Of a stretch of DNA of 37,882 nucleotides, positions 37,140-37,882 are shown one piece after another (the stretch's first letter is position 1; every line of letters starts with the position of its first letter). Under the pieces are notes generated by a model that worked only from the letters and a program-made list of their open reading frames with translations, was not told the origin of the DNA and did no database searches. This DNA is from a virus, in IMG/VR virus record IMGVR_UViG_3300037137_000983, positions 1 through 37,882 of that record; one strand, 5' to 3'. The translations under genes were made by a program, and so were the position numbers.

Positions 37140-37808
37140 CTATGGGACGCTGAACCAGGGCGAGCAGTCGGCGGGGGTTGGGTCCTTCTGGAACCCGAGG
37201 TGAATCCCCAGCACGTTCGCGGTCATCACACCCGCTGCGGCTGAACCGGTTACGAGGAAAATCTTGACGTAGTGCGCGCCCATCGCCTGCGGAGTGAAGA
37301 CGAAGTTCTTTCGGAACGTCCGGTACGTCCCATTCGCCGTGAACGGCATGAACAGCGTACCCGGTTCCACGAACGCCCCGGGGTTGTCTCCGATCCGCTT
37401 GCCGTCGGCCACGCCCTTCGTCCCGCCAACCCACACGTCCAGACGCGCGTTCGGGTCCGTGACCAAGCCGCCCACGCCGAACTTCCCGATGGCCGAGATG
37501 ACGGCCTTCCGCTCTGTCACGTCGTCGAAGTAGAAGGCAGCCTGCGTGACGAACGAGGTCCCCGCTGCGCCGCCGCCTCCGCCCGTCGCGATCACCTCGG
37601 CGTCCAGGGTCAGCCGGAACAACTGCTCCAACGGGGCAATCGAGTGCGGCACAACCTCACCAGCAAGCACCCAGTCGAAATCCCCCACACCCCATTTCAG
37701 GTACACGAGTCCGTTGTACCTACCTCGGGTTAGGATCGTGGCGTTGAACCCGACCACTATCGGGTCCACCGGGAGGAGAATGTCGGTTACGAAAACGACG
37801 GTTGCCAT
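37140..37808 (-). CDS. hypothetical virion-region protein, 222 aa
   Basis: A beta-rich protein with LLPVDPIVVGFNATILTRGRYNGLVYLKWGVGDFDW and a Gly-rich loop (ATGGGGGAAG), ending in LGIHLGFQKDPTPADC. GGGAGA precedes the ATG at 37808. It belongs to the right-hand run of structural-looking genes. Function not recognised. Confidence 0.6.
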   Translation of the reverse strand: MATVVFVTDILLPVDPIVVGFNATILTRGRYNGLVYLKWGVGDFDWVLAGEVVPHSIAPLEQLFRLTLDAEVIATGGGGGAAGTSFVTQAAFYFDDVTERKAVISAIGKFGVGGLVTDPNARLDVWVGGTKGVADGKRIGDNPGAFVEPGTLFMPFTANGTYRTFRKNFVFTPQAMGAHYVKIFLVTGSAAAGVMTANVLGIHLGFQKDPTPADCSPWFSVP

Positions 37809-37817
37809 GAGTTCTCC

Positions 37818-37882
37818 CTACGCGGGTGGGGCGACTAGCACGGCTGACACGTCCACCGTCGCTACCCAGAGCGATCCGCCCG
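37818..37882 (-). CDS. C-terminal end of a further virion-region protein
   Basis: Only the last residues (GGSLWVATVDVSAVLVAPPA) are visible before the TAG at 37820-37818; the rest is outside the window. The beta-strand pattern resembles the neighbouring structural proteins. Confidence 0.45.
   Translation of the reverse strand, partial: GGSLWVATVDVSAVLVAPPA

Overview
The window looks like part of a large, GC-rich, tailed double-stranded DNA phage genome (Caudoviricetes) or an environmental contig from one. Nearly every gene is on the minus strand, so transcription runs from high to low coordinates. Genes are packed tightly, and many neighbours share ATGA, GTGA, TGATG or TAATG start/stop overlaps. 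There are no rRNA genes, no integrase and no large terminase, portal or capsid genes in view. Two lipoprotein signals, a possible spanin pair and a thaumatin-like protein suggest a Gram-negative host, perhaps a GC-rich delta-type or myxobacterium-like one. That host assignment is inference.

Layout from right to left. (1) 37.9-29.7 kb holds virion or tail-fibre-like proteins, several of which are visible paralogues of each other, plus two exported proteins: a secreted 374-aa protein and a thaumatin-like lipoprotein. A glycine-rich tail-tip-like protein follows. (2) 28.7-26.6 kb holds a lysis block (lipoprotein, membrane/coiled-coil protein, peptidoglycan-binding/CHAP endolysin) around a RuvC-type resolvase. 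(3) 26.5-20.7 kb is a cassette with a MoxR-like AAA+ ATPase, a metallopeptidase/VWA protein and hypothetical genes. Three units here start from nearly identical promoter boxes, and several genes share an AAGGACG-type ribosome binding site. (4) 20.7-13.8 kb starts with a sigma-70-like factor, then two micro-genes, a ParB-like protein, an HTH protein, an SF2 helicase, a DnaB-type helicase, a primase and a nucleotide-metabolism-like enzyme. (5) 13.8-5.1 kb encodes a family A DNA polymerase with an N-terminal uracil-glycosylase-like domain, a helical protein that may be a UvsY analogue, a gp32-like SSB, RecA/UvsX and an SbcD/SbcC pair. (6) 5.1-0 kb holds small accessory genes, one gene on the plus strand, a small-terminase-like HTH protein beside a GC-rich non-coding region full of inverted repeats, and three consecutive glycine-X low-complexity genes.

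The replication genes form a T4-style recombination-dependent kit (gp32-, UvsX-, UvsW- and gp46/47-like, perhaps UvsY-like) attached to a family A polymerase and DnaB/primase, with RuvC as resolvase. The parts most worth a second look are the tandem Gly-X genes, the repeated promoter element with the MoxR/VWA-peptidase cassette, the phage thaumatin-like lipoprotein, the glycosylase-polymerase fusion and a lone tRNA 3' end. All family names are from reading motifs; no searches were run.
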